Assembly (NCBI GenBank): GCA_964019415.1
Contig: OZ025886.1
Coordinates: 2,595,584-2,659,583, forward strand
Direction: 5' to 3'
DNA: 64,000 nt
Source of the DNA: Ianthella basta
Taxonomy: Eukaryota; Porifera; Demospongiae; Verongiida; Ianthellidae
Positions 45,301 to 56,834 of the stretch are shown here, piece by piece (position 1 is the first letter of the stretch; the number at the start of each line of letters is the position of its first letter). The notes beneath the pieces were generated by a model, which was not told the DNA's origin, searched no databases, and saw only the letters and a program-made list of their open reading frames with translations. A program made the position numbers and the translations under genes.

Positions 45301-48300
45301 TTCCCAAGCTATATAGATCAGGTACATTATGTCATCCATCACATACTGTACCTATGTCTCAGTACAACTTTCAAATTTCAATACAATTCATGTACCATTA
45401 ATTGCATGATAACAGTACATTCACATAAAATCTCCATTACACTCCAGGTTGACATCAATGGACATATTACCTTCTCAGATATACCTATAATAATTGGCTC
45501 AGAATTTAGTCCAAGGCCATTGGAGTCCATAAGGCTACCAAGAGTTGCTCCTCTGTGGATTGACCTTTTGGCTCCAGCAAATGGAAATGTCTACTATCGG
45601 GTTCTTGACAGCACAAGGGATAATGACCAAACCACTTTGGCATCCATTAGCCAGCAATCTTCAGCTGCTGAGACAATCTCAAATATCAGTTTTGATGTGA
45701 AGTGGGCACTGCTGGTCACATGGGATCATGTTGCTTATTATAGGAATCATACTGCAGTAAGTCGTTGTATTTTGTATCTGCATTATTGATTTGTGATTTT
45801 TGAATTGCATGTGAGGTCACTCATAATAATAGTCTTGGTTTCATACCAGTTCTTTAGGTGAGAACAAATTTGTTCTTTTCTTTAATGATACAATAATTCT
45901 ATTTTGGATCCAGTCTTATGGCAGCAATACCTCCAACTTTTTCCAAGGCCACCAATGTATTAGTCAACTATTAGTAATCACTCATTGTAATATTTACTGT
46001 AACATATAGTGGCACTGTCACATGTACAGTTATAATATTATATTACATGATTTTCACTGTATAGGTGTAGAGTACATAGTAGGGCAGAATCATAATTATT
46101 AATTATTGAATTGAAGATGGACTATGTTGCATTAAATGTGGAGATTGATATATGAATGAAGTGGTTCTGGAAAGCATAGTTTGCTTTGCATGTTAGTAAT
46201 CACCAGTATAATTACTTTCACGTAATTATACCCCTTCGCCTGCAGTATGCTACATTTCAGTTGGTGGTAGCAACAGATGGAATACACTCTGTTATCATGT
46301 TTCTGTACGCCGAGGATTTGATGACTCTGAATGGAGCTGCAATTGGTTTTGCTGCTGGGAACACATCATTCTACCAGATGCCTTCGAACCAGACACTAAC
46401 TGTGCAAAATGGAAGCAATGTTGGCAAGAGTGGACTGTGGATATTCAGGACAGATGGAGGTATGTAGGTGGCATAATTGATTAGGCCATAGTATTTGCAT
46501 TTGGTATAGGGTGTCAGAATGTTTACATTTGCTGAGTGAATAAATGCTACAGTTACAATTAGTGTCTTTCATGCCGTGTACATGAGGTGCAGGTGTTGTG
46601 CTTATGATAATATTCAGAATCATGTTATAGCCTGGGAATTCCTTTTCATTCATGTCCAAGTGACTATAACTACCCAATCTTGGCAGAGACTTATACGTTT
46701 AACTACTATAACCCTTGCATCACATATGTACACCTCCAAATTCAACTAGCATTTATTATTATGGTAAATCAATTTGGTGAAATTTGTGCAAATTATTATT
46801 TTGTTAAAGAAGTATGCTGTTTGTTCCCCATCCATGCACACAAAATAACGTAGGTGACTCAATTATTACAAATTTGCAAGGTGAAATACAACTTGACTGC
46901 TACCGGTATTCAAGAACTACCAGTTCACTACAGTGGTACAAAGATGGCAGCATGTTGAATGATACAACCCGCATCACTGGTACATCCACAAATCGCCTTT
47001 CGATAACTAATGTCATTGATTCAGATTTTGGAGTGTACCAGTGTTATGTAGAAGACTTCTACAGCAGAGCAACTCCACTAACAGGTATGTTCAAAAAGCT
47101 TAATAATTATTACAAGCAAGCACGGCCTTTGGCCGTGCTCGCTCCACGTCGCGTTGCCCAGTGGCCAACGCAGACCATTCATCACCATTTCGGTGATTGC
47201 AGCTGGGTGACACTGCCTGGGTATACAAGGCCGCCGGAACCGGTCCGGTTGGTCAGGCTTTGGCCGGACCACTTTTCAGGGGAACTCAACCATTTTTTTT
47301 AAATAACTTGCAAATGTTAAAGGAGACTCACCTTACCCAAATTTTAATATTGTTAATGAAGAACAATCAGGGAAAACAGAAGCTATACTCAAGAACTAGC
47401 TATAGTTTTATGTAATTCTGAATTCACAATCGAATTCCTCTACCGAATTGATGGAGTCCATGTTTTTATTGCGCAATCGGAGCACACGTTGGAATAACAA
47501 AATGGCCTCTTCACAAGCAGGGAATGCCAGTGGACTCAGCTGTTTGCCACCTAAATTGCCTAAAAACTCTGCATGTCCACAAGGAATTTACAGAAAGGCT
47601 TGATCTGATAAAGGAAGCCAATGATTTTGTACAGAACAATGTACACAGATATAGTCTTTTTGGTAGGTTTTCTTAATTTCACATAATTGCACCTTGTACT
47701 TCCTTCTTCATATTTTAATTTCTGAACTTCTTCTGGGTTGCATTTCTATTCCACAATTTAGTGCTTTTGACATGTTTTGCAGATTTGAGTTACTGTTATA
47801 ATATTAGGTTAACTTCTTTTCAATGAATCATTGTATGGAATTGATGCATCACCATGTGATGTGTTGTGACTATTTACACATCTGTCCGATGTAGATGCAT
47901 TAAAGATGCTATTGGAGTCAGCCCGAATTTACGCGTATTGGGCCTGACCACTGAGATTTTCCTTCCTCCGGCTATGGTATAGTGCTGATCTTGTTTGCAC
48001 TGATGTTGGCCACTGACATACACTTGTATGCACATATACATATATAGCTAGCTACACCTACACCATGTTAAAAGAATTGCTTGGTCATGTATTTTCTTAG
48101 CCAATATGGCAGTGCCGAAGCCAAGCAAGCTTTCTATCCAACAGCTTACTTCGCCATAGAGAATGGGCTTTCAGCAGCCCAGAGCGCTGACAGCTAAAGT
48201 ACCCAACTAGCGAAGCAAAAATACCCAAGTACCGATAGCCAGAGCAGTTCCCTCACACCAGACATTAACAGTAATCTTATGCGCAAGTGCGTGTCGCACC

Positions 48301-51300
48301 TAGGAAACCCAAACTGAGGAGCACAGAGTGTCTAAGAGACGGCTGGCTGCGAGGCACATGCACACTGCCAGAGCGGTCATGATTGCGGTTACGTCATTGC
48401 GTCATCCAATGAAATGCCTGTTTTTAATGCCACACACAAGCAAACGAACGAACAAACACACAGACTGGAAAAGATTAAATATATTAAGGACACAAGGATA
48501 TAAGGCTTCATACATTAGTACTATAATAATATTATAGTATAGGTAAGCCCTGACCTAGTGCATGCATGGTGTCTGGGATTTAGTAATAACCATAAATAAT
48601 ATATATAATACATAAACTGCGGTAGTATAACTGTTCAGTAAAACAACTGTTCAATAGTATAGTATTGTCAAACATATACACTGAAGTAGTAGTAGTATAT
48701 ATTCAGATTATGGATTCAGAGATGGCAAAGAGTCAGGGGTTGATGGAAATCTCTGATAGTGACTCTCTCTCAAGCACATGCATGATCGAGGACCAAATCA
48801 GTGAAAAGTTCAATTGTCATCTCAGCCATCTGATGCATAGCGAGTATGGCTGCTTCCTCTTCACCGCTATAATTTAGAGGCCAATCTCTTGTAAAACACA
48901 GTTGCAGCTTTCCCCATACCTCCTGTGGTGCTGAAAATCAAGGGGGTGAACAATCCGTGTTCAATCTCATTGATGCGCTGCTCGTATGCTCTCTTTTTCA
49001 TCCTTTCATGAGAATAGCATGCTTGGGTTGGGATTTCCAGTAGGAGGGAGCACTAGGGTTGAACACCTTGATGCCTAAGTATGCGCTCTGGTGGCCATTT
49101 GCTGATCCCCAGAATCCCCTTACACGTACATCAGCTCTCGCATTCTCATCTGTAATGGCTGTGGCATGTCTAGTGGCAAGTCTATTGCATGGCTGAAGGA
49201 CTGGCTCAATGCTGACGTCGGAAAATGTCTCCGCCAAGACAGTGGCTGTTATGTCTCTGAGTTTGTTATGCCTGTGAGTAGGGAAGGCTCCTTTAGGGCA
49301 GCTGAGAGCATGCTCAACTGAGAAAGGGGTATCGCAGGCACACGATAGTGGAAGGTGATCCGGTGTCCAGCCATACCTGAGAGCTATGGCATCCTGGAAC
49401 TCGCTCCTGTTGAAGGCAAAACCATGACTTTCCATTGGTAGAGATGTCAACCATATGGAAGCACCGTTCTCTTGTGCAAATTGCACATTCCTCTTCAGCT
49501 TCCCAGTCAGGTGGTCCAAGAGGTCAGATGCAGTAGACTCTTGCTTTGCCCTCCTCGTCTGTGTGATCTCAGCTTTCTTTGATTTCATTTCTGAGTACAA
49601 GTCATTTTCCAAGCCATACTTCTTCTCCAAGATCAGAGACACGAGTGGACAGGTGATGGTGTGGAAGCTTTCAAATTGCTCATCTGCCACAGCTGTAGGG
49701 GTGATAAGACACATACCAACTAGAGCAAGTATTTGTCTCTCCTCATCCTTGATGTTGTCCCGGCCTGTTACCAGTGGAATCATCTTGTGTCGGATGAGCT
49801 CTTCAAGTGGAGTGAAGAGGTGAGAGACATTGGGGACCATCCTCATGACATACTACCACCGACTAGTCAACCCATGGGTAAGTGAAGCATATGCTGCATG
49901 GGGATCTCTCTCAGTTACCATGCACAATGTCTTGAGCTCCTTTTCCCACTGGCTAACTTTAGCTGAGATGTACTCTTCTGTGAACACAGCATTGCCAAGT
50001 GCGGCATCCAAAAGCTTCTGGCCACTTGTTGCAAAGTTAATGCCACTGTCATGAAACTGTTCCTGTGCATCATCCTCACTTCCTTCTTTGACCAAGAGCC
50101 ACGTCTTTTTGGAATTGAGATGGTAACCATATTTAGGGCCAATCTGTAACAAATTGACCCACCACTGATGGACTTCCTCCAAGGTCCCTCCAGCAGATGC
50201 ATCATCTGCAAAGCAGATTTGATGACAGGTCTTCAGTACTCTGATGAGAGGGGTGATCCCGAGAGCAAACATGGCCATGGTCAGTGGATAACCTTGCATT
50301 ACTCCTTCACTTGATTCCACTGTTTCTTTTTGGACATACAGGTTAGCATCTCTTCTGTACAGGTTGGTGAGGACTGGAGCAATGGATGGGCAGATTCTAT
50401 GAATGTTAAGCATAGCTAGCTGCCAGTTAAGCAGGTTAAAAGCATTCTGTGCATCCACAAGAATGACGCTTGGGTATGCTCACCTTCCAGGATGGCACGC
50501 ATTGCATGGACTGCAGTTTCACATCCGGCCTCCTGACCAGCGCAAAGCTGGACATACCCTGCAACCTCAAGAACAGCCAATCTCACCACAGACAAGATGG
50601 CCTTGCTAATGATACGTCTGGGTACTTTGCCAATAGCTATTGGTCGAACTCCAGGTTGCTTATCAATAGCTATAAGCCTAATGGAAGTGAAGGTGGTTAT
50701 ACCCCATGGATTCACATACCTTGTGCTGAGCTTCTTTGCTACCAGAGCAAGGCTGTTACAGAGGCAGCTTGAGTGGTGTTTGAAGGCTGTACACATTCTT
50801 TTCCATGCCCTTGCATTGAGGCCTGATGGCCCAGCAGCACCACTGGTCTTCAAGGCTGCTTGTTGGATAGCCTGACCATCAATACTGTCAAACATGACCG
50901 GATGAAATTCTCTTCCTTCATCCTCCGGGATGGCTTCCAACGAAATCTGTGCCTTGTCTGGGTGTTTGTCTTTGAGCTCATCTAGGACTGTGCGATCTTC
51001 ATTGCCATCATTTGTTACAGGGGTGTCAACATCCAAAACCATTCCTTCACATTTTGACAGTAGTCTAAAGGCAGACTTGACCTTTACCTGTCTATGGACT
51101 TTGAAAATGATCGGGCAAGCTGGTTATCTTCATCTTTAGTCTTCCTCTTGTTACATTCAATCGCTGCTGGATACATCTACATTCAGACACAAGCTCAGGT
51201 ATTTGCCCTCTCTCCATAGGTCCATGCGCTTTTCTAGGCATCATATGTGGTCTTTCATCTTTGAACGTGCAAATGGCTTCTGCAACAAAAGTGCAGGCAT

Positions 51301-52294
51301 CGTCATTGCAGCCATGACAGCTATAAATTCCATCATAGTTGACTCACCATAGGTCCTGTAGAAGCGGGATAATTCAGACATGAAAGAATCTTCGACCTTC
51401 CCTGTGGGCACCAGGTTGTGCTTTCACCTACTTCATCATATGCACATTGAATGTCTACGCGGATCAATGTTGTCAGACAACATTCCATCACTCCAATATA
51501 TCGGTTCCTTCGGCAGTTCCTCTGGCTTAGGCAGCATGGGACACGCATCACCCACAGCTCGGGTCACTCGTTCTTGGCATTTTGATTGCAATGGTTGGGT
51601 TGGCTTAATTCTTTGGGAGGTAGCAGGATTAAGGCTAGCTTGGATCCTCTGGGTACTCTGAGTTGCTTGAGTCGATCAAGGGTTGACAGGATTTGTGCAG
51701 TTTCCTAATCTTCCAGGGAGATAATCGTAACACTGCGATTTTCCTTTAGCACACTTGCAACTGAGACACTTGCCACTGGCATTGCACCGACAACATACAG
51801 GCATTGTGTGAACAGTTTAAATGCAAGAAACATAATCTGAAGCCCCCAATAGAGCAATCGATCAAGCCACCATTTTGTCTGCCATCAGGCTCAATCCTGT
51901 CTGGGATTTAGTGCATGCATGTTCAAGGGCACAGGTACCAAAGTGCTGCATTCTGAGAGATATTAGTCAGAGACACTGATTGGGTTGTACGATATTTGAG
52001 TGCTATAATATCCTAAAATGATTGGTTAATGATAATGAATCAGTTTAGTTGACAATATGCAACTTGCAATCATTTAAAATGAATGCTGCCAACCTATCCC
52101 ATATGCAGTGCTCTGCAGAACTGAGTAGCATATTTGAATGGCTAGTATATTATTTGAATGAATAGCATGACAAATGGAAGGCTCTAGTATTAATATTGAC
52201 GTCATGCAAATCAATTGGTATTAATTCTTTATTTTCCACTTTACAATTGCAGTTTGTTTGTCCTACAGAAATTCTAGCTAGAGCTCACTGTGTG

Positions 52295-52359
<65 letters not shown>

Positions 52360-55300
52360 GTGTGTGTGTGTGTGTGAGTGTGTGTGTGTGTGTGTGTGTA
52401 TTTGTGCGTGTGTGTGTGTATGTGCATGTGTGTGTGTGTGTGTGTGTGTGGTTTCAGTTTTTAAGATCATAATACATGTGCACTCATTCGCTATTTTACA
52501 TACTCTGCCTGCAGTTTCACCAATAGGGCGTGTCACTACATCACCAAATACACTGCTGATAACAGCTGGTGATTCTCTGTCAATCGAGTGTAGTACTGAG
52601 GGTGGCCCAGACAATGTTCTTCATTGGAGCCATTATGGAAGAGTGCTGGCTAATCACACCTCTTGGTTCCTGAACATGACTGCTGTGGCTATTGAGAACC
52701 TGGGAAACTATACTTGTGTGGTGACAAATGTAGCAGGGAGTGACTCCTCCACAAGCACAGTTCATGGTAATGTACCTACCTTCAAGTGCAATAGCTAACA
52801 GTAATGTTGTGTGCACATTGCATTACTGCTATAATTGTACAATGTAAGTACAATAGCTACCAACCTCCAGCATTATTAGAAATGATCTATTGCATACACT
52901 ACAACAATACGTTAATCATAATTGTTATAGTTCCACCATTAAGATGGAAGAGTTCTATTTGATATTTGATATTATACATATTTGATATTCTATTCTAAGA
53001 GAGCTCTATTTGCATGCTGCCTTGGAGTCACTGAGTGTTGTGAGAATGAATATCAAGGATGAAGAGTTGTGTATGGATCAAGTTTGATCCATGCACAATC
53101 CTTTATATAGTTGATGTGACAACACATTGCTCTATCCAAATGACATATCTCTGTATTGTCAGTGCATATCCCCCTAGTCATAGTTGCTCTGCTAGTTACC
53201 ACTTTAAGCATCTCTTTTATCTGTACAAACCCACAGGGTTTACTGCCCAGGGTCCTGGTGGAGGGCTCTGTACCAGTTTCACCAAGCGTGTACTGAGCAG
53301 GAAGGTGGAAGTATGCATGCCAACTTTTGCTACCAAGTTTGCATTTACAAGTTTGTAAGTATGAATGTATCCACTTGCATGATTAAAGGTAGCTTAGGTG
53401 TACATATGTAGGCCAAGCCCTGATGTTTAAAGAATTTTCCACTGTAGTTGTTAATTCACAATCAGAAACACATACTGCATGAGTATTCTGCATAATTACT
53501 TTACACTACCTAGGAAAGGAGTAATATTAGCCATACCAGAAATTCTTAATAGAGTATACATAGGACATCTATAGCTAGTTTGTTTTGGGTTGATATTAAT
53601 TTCACATGCTCTCTATGCAGGAGGCATTCAGTGATTGTGTATTCACCCAGTGGGCAGTCCCTTAGTTCAGATCAGTCAGTTCATAAAGACCTTCTGCAGT
53701 ATCTGTATTCAAGAGCGCAAATGGATGAAAATGCAAATCCACGTCTGCTTGCTGTCTATGAGGGCACAAACAAAGTTCCAGTTAGCCTCACAGTGGATGG
53801 CCTGCAGCCCAGCACTGCATACCTCATATTTGTACAAGTAGAAATGCTACATCAGGTAGGCGCTACCACTGTGACACATGTACATGTGTATAGTGTATAT
53901 TCATTGCTCCTCATTCCCAATAACACAGTAGCATGCACATTCTGCATGTTGCATTAACTGAGGAGATAGTAGACTCTGCTGTATAAATTGTATAATTATA
54001 TGAATTAATATTATTACAGAAGCAATCATGTACTGAAATGAAAGTGTTAGTATAAACTAGATGCATTAAGATTGTGTCTGAGCTGGACAGCTGACCTATG
54101 GACTGCAAACACTGAAGACTCTGATTATGCATGTCATAATTATATGCTGCATTAAATTTGGATGTCTCACACCCATATATGGTAATGTCAAATAGGGTTA
54201 TTCGGTTATAGGCAGGGGTTTACTACAGTATATTCAGTGGCACAGACTGAGGTGCATGTACATAGAAAAGGAGAATTATACCAGGAAACTCTCCAGAGCA
54301 AACTTGGTACTATGTTGCAGCTATATCATAATACTGCAGACTTATCATAAACACCCAATGCAAACTCCCTCCGTCATTATCTCTCAAGAAGCCAATTTGC
54401 CTGTCCACTGAACATGCCTTGGTTCTCTGAAAAATTAAATAATACTGTTCATTTGAGTTCCTGTGCAGTTATTGTTCTCCTATTGTTTGCCCTGAAGTAC
54501 AGTAGTGAAATACCACATTTGTATATAAGTATCTTCCAAAATAAATTATATTCATGCAATAGTTACATATGTATAGCTTGTTCGTAGCTGAGAAACTACT
54601 CAACATTGCATTGCACGTTGTTGCTTCTGTCACAGGGACATTCTGTGAATCTCTCTATATATGTATAGGGTGTTGTGGTGACCAGTTACTCCAGTGATGT
54701 CATATCGGTGGTGACTACCGCAGAGACATCCACAGTGTCCCAGATGATGTACATCACAACTGTGTCTGCAATGGGATCTGTCATTGCTTTTCTGTTAGTA
54801 TGTGCTGCACTGCTGACTACAGGACTGCTGTGTAGCTATAGGTAGGTGTACTTGCATGTATAGGGACAAGGCTCACTGTGTATTGTGCCTGTGATACTGT
54901 GTGCAATAGGTATATCAAAGCCTTATGCAGCACCACCATAGAGAGTGTTGGTAGAGGAGTAACCTCTGCTACTGGGTATATGAAGGCACAGCATTCTGGC
55001 CATTCCCGCCCAGTTATAGCTCTAGCTAGTGATGTCCATGAATTTAGCCTGACATTAGAATTTAAAACTGTTAGTTCATCACGTCTAGTAACTGCATGGA
55101 ATTAACCATGTAGTGTGAGCAATGGATAGAATAAGTGAAAGGAAGTGCATAACAATTTGTTATTTGTATGGTGGAACAAATTATAGACATACATTATGGT
55201 GATACAATAGCGGCAGTCCCTTAGCTGCTCTGCACCCTGCAGCTATAGTCATTCAGCAAGTGGCATAGGATAATGTGGAGCAGCCTAAGATGTATTTTGA

Positions 55301-55968
55301 AGAGGTGATTACTATCAGATGTCGTAGTTCATGATCAGATTCCGTAGTGTGGACTTCATCAAAATTTATGTTTTGATGGCATAGATCACTGCATTTGCCA
55401 ACTGTTCTAGGTAAAATTGAATAGAGATTATTTGTTCATTAGCAAATGTCTGATGAGCCGGCAGCCAAGACACATGTGACAAGTTATTTTGAGCACACAT
55501 GCACTGTTACCAATGCACTGGATATTATGCACCTGATTGTACATGTACACTCAGGAGTTTGTTAGAGTGCCATGCAGTGCACCGTATACGTATACGTATA
55601 TCTGCATAAATGGCACAGCAATGCATACACAGCTGTATAGCTAGCAATTTCACTGGTTCGCTTATATACTGAATAGTGCTAAATGTCTTTGCAGAATGTA
55701 CTTCCTTCAGAAACGTGTGGCTAAAGCAGATCAGCCTTCCTCCATCAATGAAGCTGTCCATGGTGAGAGGTATACTGCCCCTGTGAATGCCGAGTCAGGA
55801 TGTGTGGTGCAGCCTAATCCAGCTTATTGCTCTGTTGCCTACATGGACCACTCTGCCCGCCTGGGCACCATTACTGAGCGTGGGGCAATAGCTGCCATGC
55901 AGTTGCAAGTGGATGGAAGAGAGGGAGACATTGAGAACATTTATGATGATGTGAAAGTAGGACAGTAA
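40649..55968 (+). CDS. NIDO-Ig-Ig-FN3-like transmembrane receptor B, 9 exons
   Basis: Exons: 40649-40867, 45448-45756, 46246-46459, 46854-47084, 52515-52766, 53237-53354, 53621-53855, 54669-54841, 55695-55968; phases match and give 674 aa. The domain order is that of receptor A: signal peptide, NIDO (VDINGHITFSD, LLVTWDHVAYY), Ig domain 1 (WYKDGSM, DFGVYQC), Ig domain 2 (SIECST, LGNYTC), FN3-like region, a short stalk, a membrane helix (about 558-581) and a 90-residue tail. The tail keeps NPAY (Tyr about 628), VAYMDH and a C-terminal IYDDV (Tyr about 667). The first motif has changed from SIYEAV to SINEAV. Intron 1 is loaded with insertions and intron 4 carries a 3.3-kb reverse-transcriptase element, yet all coding exons are intact. 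Predicted type I surface receptor; ligand unknown. Confidence 0.88.
40960..41540 (-). mobile_element. LINE fragment (3' part of a non-LTR retrotransposon)
   Basis: On the minus strand broken frames read FADDTSLIAS (RT catalytic FADD box), then KINVGKSGIMHM, GYKYL and further on ALVDSLMLYGVEIWG, the usual order in the 3' half of a LINE reverse transcriptase. A (TGAT)n-type tail (plus strand tcaatcaatcaatcaatcag, 41019-41038) marks the 3' end. It is 5'-truncated and frameshifted, and lies only in receptor B intron 1. Confidence 0.7.
41674..41760. repeat. Near-perfect 87-bp palindrome
   Basis: Arms of about 40 bp (ataggttaaaccctagcttc ... acaggatatca) pair around the short spacer ccgata, with one small mismatch. 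It is one of two long palindromes flanking the fragment at 41873-42200. Confidence 0.85.
41873..42200 (+). pseudogene. Fragment resembling the Crypton/QRICH1-type N-terminal domain
   Basis: An open frame with VRATNRAVRALDEWREERN, LNLWLARFVVEARRADGDPYPPTT and a following GFRQELR segment. It resembles the N-terminal domain that precedes tyrosine-recombinase-derived domains in ZMYM/QRICH1/KCTD1-like proteins and in Crypton transposons. An ATG at 41775 starts a different frame. The frame ends inside a CA microsatellite without a recombinase domain. Best read as a fragment carried by a mobile element in receptor B intron 1. Confidence 0.5.
42282..42376. repeat. (CA)n microsatellite
   Basis: About 95 bp of CA dinucleotides with a few interruptions (cgc, tgc). 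Unit-B specific. Confidence 0.95.
42429..42494. repeat. Perfect 66-bp palindrome without spacer
   Basis: The left half (accacatcctgggtgttatt ... aacacct) is followed directly by its exact 33-base reverse complement, centred on cctagg at 42459-42464. Perfect spacer-less palindromes this long are unstable when old, so this is probably young or a replication/assembly product. Confidence 0.9.
43222..43857. other. Unassigned GC-richer insertion in receptor B intron 1
   Basis: CpG-bearing block absent from unit A, with ttcttattcttcttcttctc (about 43379-43398) and several ccgtt/gccgtt motifs. No frame or known element is recognised. It abuts a fragment (43150-43215) similar to the receptor 3' flank (33055-33125). 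Confidence 0.4.
43858..44118. mobile_element. Hairpin MITE with ~103-bp arms
   Basis: The left arm, 43858-43960 (actagaaataat ... ggctgttacacagtgg ... cattaaccat), is nearly the exact complement of 44015-44118, with a 54-bp loop. There is no coding capacity. Unit-B specific. Confidence 0.85.
44331..44370 (+). ncRNA. Hammerhead-ribozyme-like motif, unit-B partner of 24011-24052
   Basis: GCAG arm, consensus CTGATGA, a very short AGG stem region, GAAAT, GTC and the CTGC arm. The core start matches the consensus better here than in the other two copies, but stem II is eroded. It is a remnant of the pre-duplication Penelope-like tail. Confidence 0.45.
44505..44975. repeat. Unit-B-specific SINE-like insertion
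   Basis: The block beginning tactagcttcaggtgggctccc interrupts cttgtata-tagtatacaaagta, which is continuous at 24184-24205 in unit A. Its start resembles ctagcagagtggcccgcc at 30711, suggesting a related family. No meaningful open frame. Confidence 0.5.
47100..47300. repeat. GC-rich insertion with T tail in receptor B intron 4
   Basis: Absent from unit A. It starts near gcacggcctttggccgtgc (itself a small hairpin) and ends in a T run at about 47293-47300. It looks like a short SINE-type insertion, but no tRNA promoter boxes could be fixed. Confidence 0.45.
48585..51897 (-). mobile_element. Reverse-transcriptase retroelement with PD-(D/E)xK-like C-terminus, frameshifted
   Basis: A 15-bp direct repeat, tgtctgggatttagt, flanks it (48570-48584 and 51898-51912). 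Minus-strand frames in order: a Cys-rich N-terminal part (about 51800-51700), a segment with GAAGPSGLNA and RPIAIGKVPRRIISKAI (51042-50416), the RT core with MQGYPLTMAMFA and FADDAS (50458-49853), then a C-terminal part with a Cys/His cluster (CACDTPFSVEHALSCP, HRHNKLRD) and ADVRVRGFWG (49846-48998). The tail runs on to about 48720. At least three frameshifts or stops separate these, so it is inactive. Proteins of this layout are common in sponge and cnidarian genomes; I cannot assign a clade. Lies in receptor B intron 4. Confidence 0.85.
52295..52450. repeat. (GT)n microsatellite upstream of receptor B exon 5
   Basis: About 155 bp of interrupted GT repeats, 65 bp before the Ig domain 2 exon acceptor. 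Unit A has none here. Because it lacks stop codons, an open frame runs through it into the exon, but the exon phase requires splicing at 52515. Confidence 0.95.
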
Positions 55969-56834
55969 TGCATAGCCTGTAGGTCTTCGTCATATTGTTA
56001 ATGCATGTGTGATCATCAATGTACTGTCACAAGACTATATCGATCAGACAGCACATCATGTATTCAGAACTGTCTTCATAGGGATGGTGCATGGTGGATG
56101 TTGTATAGTTGCATAATACAGTGTTTTGCAAAATGGTTGTAGTGAAATGTTATACGACTCGATCTCAATTCTTCTCTGAACATTGACTTCATGTGGACTT
56201 GATGCCATAAGCAGCCCAGAACCTAAGCCATGTTCTGGAATTATTGTTTATACGTGTATTGTGCCAAAAGTGAGGCCAAAGCTGAGGCATGCAGGCTATG
56301 AGCCATTTACCAAATACTGTATATACAGCAAAGCCTTAAGTTATTATTTTCTGCATGGCGGAAGTCCAAGTCCAATTGCAAAGTGTATAGGATTGACTGA
56401 TCAAAGTATATTGCTATAATGAGATGCATGTATGCATGCTCATGCATGACATATTGCTACTACAAAATGGCCACCCACTAGATGAGAGTGCTGCAATTGA
56501 CAGCTAGTGGCTCAATTAAGCCTCTAAGGTACAGTTTTCACTTTTTTCATGTGCAAAATGCAGGACATTAATGGTTAAGCTTGTATCAAGATATTGCAAT
56601 TGCATTATATAAAGCAGAGAAGGGTGGTTGGTATATGCCAAACTAGGTTGATTGAGGCCCATGCAAGGTCATTGACTGAGCCACAAATTAAGTGCCAAGG
56701 TTGATATCTGCGAGTATGAGTGCATGACCAATATAAGTGATTGTCTTGCAATATGTTTCACAATGCACTGGCCTTGACCTGACTCAAGGCCATATTGAAG
56801 CTAAAATAAAGAGTATTGTAAGGAAATAATACAA
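55969..56834. other. Receptor B 3' flank, converging on CPLANE1
   Basis: Co-linear with 32976-33706. Contains the presumed receptor 3' UTR and the CPLANE1 3' UTR on the other strand. No further gene is seen. Confidence 0.5.

Noticed and set aside
52285-52614. Long His-Thr and Val-Cys repeat frames over the GT/CA tracts
   Set aside because: Dinucleotide repeats lack stop codons; these are artefacts, except that intron retention at 60866-61075 is noted separately.
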